Of a stretch of DNA of 9,127 nucleotides, positions 7,322 to 9,127 are shown piece after piece. Made by a program: the position numbers and the translations under genes. The stretch is from the NCBI GenBank assembly GCA_021815905.1, contig JAKAZP010000078.1:1-9127 (forward strand). Direction: 5' to 3'. The stretch's first letter is position 1, and every line of letters begins with the position of its first letter. The notes under the pieces are model-generated. The model searched no databases. It saw nothing but the letters and a program-made list of their open reading frames with translations, and was not told the DNA's origin. The stretch comes from Pseudomonadota bacterium. Lineage in GTDB: Bacteria > Pseudomonadota > Gammaproteobacteria > Steroidobacterales > Steroidobacteraceae.

Positions 7322-7328
7322 TATAATG
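7319..7328. promoter_or_regulatory. Symmetric -10 element between lptD and amgK
   Basis: CATTATAATG is its own reverse complement, so a perfect TATAAT -10 hexamer occurs on both strands: 7322-7327 on plus and 7325-7320 on minus. It is one of the few AT-rich patches in the window. On plus, transcription would start near 7334, giving amgK a leader of about 32 bases. On minus, it would start near 7313, inside the lptD reading frame if that starts at 7321 but four bases before the alternative ATG at 7309. No good -35 hexamer is visible on either strand, so promoter activity is inferred. Confidence 0.45.
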
Positions 7329-7365
7329 GCGCGCCCACCCGCGCGGATTCGAACCTCCACATCCC
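7322..7365. promoter_or_regulatory. 44-base divergent intergenic region lptD/amgK
   Basis: The whole space between the two divergent start codons. It holds most of the symmetric -10 element, an abutting GGCGCGCC palindrome (7328-7335) and a TTCGAA palindrome (7348-7353). No purine-rich Shine-Dalgarno is seen before the amgK ATG. I looked for a sigma-E type GAACTT/TCAAA promoter for lptD here and just inside amgK and did not find one. Confidence 0.5.
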
Positions 7366-8409
7366 ATGTCCCAGAACGATGCGCGACTCGCGCTGCTGCA
7401 AGGTTGGCTGGCGCGCGATCTCGGCCTGCGCCCCTTGCGGATCGAGCGCGCCTCGAGCGACGCCAGCTTCAGGCGCTACTTCCGCGCCGTCTGCTCGAGC
7501 GGCACGTTCATCGTCATGGACGCGCCGCCGGCCACCGAGGACGTGCGCCCCTACCTCAGGGTGAGCCGCATGCTCGAGTCGATCGGCATCCATGCGCCGC
7601 GCGTGCACGAGGCCGACGTCGAGCGCGGCCTGCTGCTGCTCGAGGACCTCGGGGGGACCCATTACCTGGCGCAGCTTGCCGCGGGGGGCGATCCCGAGCG
7701 GCTCTATCGCGATGCGCTCGAGGCGCTCGCGACCATCCAGGTGCGCGGCGCGGAGGTCGCCGCCGAGCTTCCGCCCTATGACCGCGCGCCGCTCGCGCGC
7801 GAGCTCGAGCTCATGCCCGAGTGGTTCCTCGAGCGGCATCTGATGCTCGAGCTCTCCGCCGCGGAGCGCGAGATGCTGTCCGCCGCGTTCGAGCGGCTGA
7901 TCGCGGAGGCGCTCACTCAGCCCTGCGTGTTCGTGCACCGCGACTATCATTCGCGCAATCTCATGGTGGTGAGTGAGCGCAATCCGGGGGTCATCGACTT
8001 CCAGGATGCGCTGCGCGGGCCGGTGGGATACGACCTCGTGTCGCTTCTGAAGGATTGTTACATCTGCTGGCCGCGCGAGCGCGTGGTCGGGTGGGTGAGC
8101 GGCTATCGCGATGTGCTGCGGGCGCGCGGTGCGCAGGCCGGCAGCACTCCGGAGCAGTTCCTGCGCTGGTTCGACCTCATCGGCGTGCAGCGTCACCTGA
8201 AGGTGCTCGGCATCTTCGCGCGGCTGTGGTATCGGGACCGCAAGCCCGGGTACCTGCGGGATCTGCCGCTCACTCTCGAATATGTGCGGGCCGCGTGCCG
8301 CATGTATCGGGAGCTCGAGCCGCTCTGCGGATTCATCGAGCGCCGGGTGGTTCCCGGACTGGCGCCCGCCAATGAGCGCGTGGCGCGCGAGAGCGTACCG
8401 CAGCCATGA
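7366..8409 (+). CDS. amgK: N-acetylmuramate/N-acetylglucosamine anomeric kinase AmgK
   Basis: AmgK phosphorylates the anomeric hydroxyl of MurNAc (and GlcNAc) released by cell-wall turnover, giving MurNAc-alpha-1-phosphate for MurU. The 347-residue protein has the aminoglycoside phosphotransferase (APH) fold: an N-lobe with SDASFRRYFR (31-40) and FIVMDAPP (48-55), the hinge-region LLLLEDLGG (89-97), the catalytic loop VHRDYHSRNLMV (190-201) with His191, Asp193 and Asn198, and the metal-binding IDFQDALRGPVGYDL (210-224) with Asp211 and Asp214. The C-lobe contains RHLKVLGIFARL (276-287), as in Pseudomonas homologues. All key residues are present. The sequence alone could be taken for a generic phosphotransferase; the ATGA overlap with murU and the neighbouring lptD make AmgK the strong choice. 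Expression may start from the TATAAT at 7322. Confidence 0.93.
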   Translation: MSQNDARLALLQGWLARDLGLRPLRIERASSDASFRRYFRAVCSSGTFIVMDAPPATEDVRPYLRVSRMLESIGIHAPRVHEADVERGLLLLEDLGGTHYLAQLAAGGDPERLYRDALEALATIQVRGAEVAAELPPYDRAPLARELELMPEWFLERHLMLELSAAEREMLSAAFERLIAEALTQPCVFVHRDYHSRNLMVVSERNPGVIDFQDALRGPVGYDLVSLLKDCYICWPRERVVGWVSGYRDVLRARGAQAGSTPEQFLRWFDLIGVQRHLKVLGIFARLWYRDRKPGYLRDLPLTLEYVRAACRMYRELEPLCGFIERRVVPGLAPANERVARESVPQP

Positions 8410-9116
8410 AGCGGGCGGCGAGGCCGCGCAGGGCCATGGTGCTCGCGGCCGGGCGGGGCGAGCGGATGCGTCCCATCACGGACACGCTGCCGAAGCCGCT
8501 GGTGCAGATCGCAGGCAAGCCGCTCATCGTCTACCACCTCGAAGCGCTCGCCCGCGCCGGCATTCACGAGGTGGTCATCAACCTCTCGTGGCTCGGCGAG
8601 CGCATCCGCGCGGCGCTCGGCGATGGGGCCGCCCAGGGTGTGCGGATCCGATACAGCGAGGAGGGACCGGTGCCGCTCGAGACCGGCGGGGGCATCGCGC
8701 ACGCCCTGGCCCTGCTCGGCCCGGACCCCTTCCTCGTCGTGAACGCCGATGTCTGGACCGACCTGCAGTTCGGCGAGCTGCCCGCGCTCGGCGACGGCGC
8801 GGACGCCCTCATCGTGCTGGCGCCCAACCCGCCGCATCACCCGCACGGGGATTTCGGACTCCTCGGCGACCGGGTGGTCGAAAGCGGGACCGGGCGACTC
8901 ACCTATACCGGGATCGGGATCTACCACCCCCGGCTCTTTGCCGGATGCGCGCCCGGCCGCTTCCCGCTCCTGCCGCTTCTCAGGCGCGCGATCGGCGCGC
9001 AGCGGCTGCTCGGGCGCGCCCATCAGGGGGAATGGTTCGATATCGGCTCCCTCGAGCGCCTGGCCTGGCTCGACGCCCACGTTCGCGGCAGGGCCGGGAA
9101 ACAGGCCGGGAAATAG
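8406..9116 (+). CDS. murU: N-acetylmuramate alpha-1-phosphate uridylyltransferase MurU
   Basis: MurU transfers UMP from UTP to MurNAc-1-phosphate, yielding UDP-MurNAc and completing the recycling route that bypasses GlmU/MurA/MurB; this route gives intrinsic fosfomycin tolerance in Pseudomonas. The 236-residue protein is a sugar-phosphate nucleotidyltransferase: LAAGRGERMRPITD (13-26) then LPKPLVQIAGKPL (28-40), ETGGG (92-96), NADVWTD (113-119) with metal ligand Asp115, GIGIYHP (169-175) and GEWFDIGS (208-215) with Asp212. The ATG overlaps the amgK stop (ATGA). A second ATG at 8436 would remove ten residues and begin directly at MVLAAG, closer to the usual N-terminus, and cannot be excluded. 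The last codons consist of a 12-base tandem repeat (RAGK, QAGK, then stop), giving a slightly basic tail beyond the conserved domain. A glucose-1-phosphate thymidylyltransferase-like role is the alternative, but context favours MurU. Confidence 0.94.
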   Translation: MKRAARPRRAMVLAAGRGERMRPITDTLPKPLVQIAGKPLIVYHLEALARAGIHEVVINLSWLGERIRAALGDGAAQGVRIRYSEEGPVPLETGGGIAHALALLGPDPFLVVNADVWTDLQFGELPALGDGADALIVLAPNPPHHPHGDFGLLGDRVVESGTGRLTYTGIGIYHPRLFAGCAPGRFPLLPLLRRAIGAQRLLGRAHQGEWFDIGSLERLAWLDAHVRGRAGKQAGK

Positions 9117-9127
9117 GCCGGAACCCC
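9092..9127 (+). repeat. 12-base tandem repeat spanning the murU stop codon
   Basis: Three adjacent units: GGCCGGGAAACA (9092-9103), GGCCGGGAAATA (9104-9115) and a decayed GGCCGGAACCCC (9116-9127). The first two differ at one position, and that C-to-T change turns CAG into the TAG stop of murU. The repeat runs to the window edge, so its full extent is unknown. Confidence 0.7.

Noticed and set aside
7332..7362. tRNA T-arm-like stretch on the minus strand (GGTTCGAATCC followed further on by CGCGCCA)
   Set aside because: The T-stem does not pair well and no D-arm, anticodon arm or acceptor partner is found upstream, where the sequence is amgK coding. The resemblance comes from a TTCGAA palindrome.
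5177..7564. Very long open frame (795 codons) on the plus strand opposite lptD
   Set aside because: The translation is Arg/Ala/Gly/Glu-rich with no recognisable motif, and it lies antisense to a clear lptD. Long antisense frames are expected in GC-rich coding DNA.
7797..7858. Repeated GAGCTCGAG / CTCGAG words in amgK and elsewhere
   Set aside because: They are explained by Leu-Glu codon pairs (CTC GAG) favoured in this GC-rich genome; spacing is irregular and there is no repeat structure.
7321..8196. Open frame of 291 codons on the minus strand opposite amgK
   Set aside because: Antisense shadow of amgK with repetitive composition; it would also run into the lptD start region.
8193..9080. 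Open frame of 295 codons on the minus strand opposite murU and the end of amgK
   Set aside because: It is antisense to two genes with intact catalytic motifs and shows no family signature.

Overview
The window is a GC-rich, densely coding stretch of a proteobacterial chromosome, most likely from a gammaproteobacterium. The gene order lptD-surA-pdxA-rsmA-(usp)-apaG-apaH on the minus strand, with amgK-murU diverging on the plus strand, is essentially the Pseudomonas arrangement of this locus. The amgK-murU pair and a kynurenine-pathway gene at the left edge argue against an enteric host. High GC fits groups such as Pseudomonadales, Xanthomonadales, Nevskiales or Steroidobacterales, but the sequence alone does not decide which.

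Minus strand, in transcription order from right to left: lptD (outer-membrane LPS translocon), surA (periplasmic chaperone for outer-membrane proteins including LptD), pdxA (pyridoxal phosphate synthesis), rsmA (16S rRNA dimethylation), a single-domain universal stress protein, apaG, apaH (Ap4A hydrolase), and the first 25 codons of a gene recognisable as 3-hydroxyanthranilate 3,4-dioxygenase. Gaps are 38 bases or less, and two junctions overlap (TGATG at pdxA/rsmA, GTGA at apaG/apaH). The set therefore looks like one operon joining envelope biogenesis, cofactor synthesis, ribosome maturation and stress nucleotide turnover. Two departures from the textbook order are the usp gene between rsmA and apaG and the kynurenine/NAD gene directly after apaH.

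Plus strand: amgK and murU overlap by ATGA and encode the anomeric MurNAc kinase and the MurNAc-1-phosphate uridylyltransferase. Together they recycle cell-wall MurNAc straight to UDP-MurNAc, bypassing MurA. The amgK and lptD start codons are only 44 bases apart. That gap begins with a perfectly symmetric CATTATAATG, which places a consensus TATAAT on both strands.

No mobile element, CRISPR array, tRNA or rRNA was seen, and no gene-free stretch exceeds 50 bases. No wholly new system is evident. The points most worth checking are the four extra cysteines in an LptD barrel loop, the symmetric -10 element, the usp insertion, the 3-hydroxyanthranilate dioxygenase linkage, and a 12-base tandem repeat in which the murU stop codon sits.
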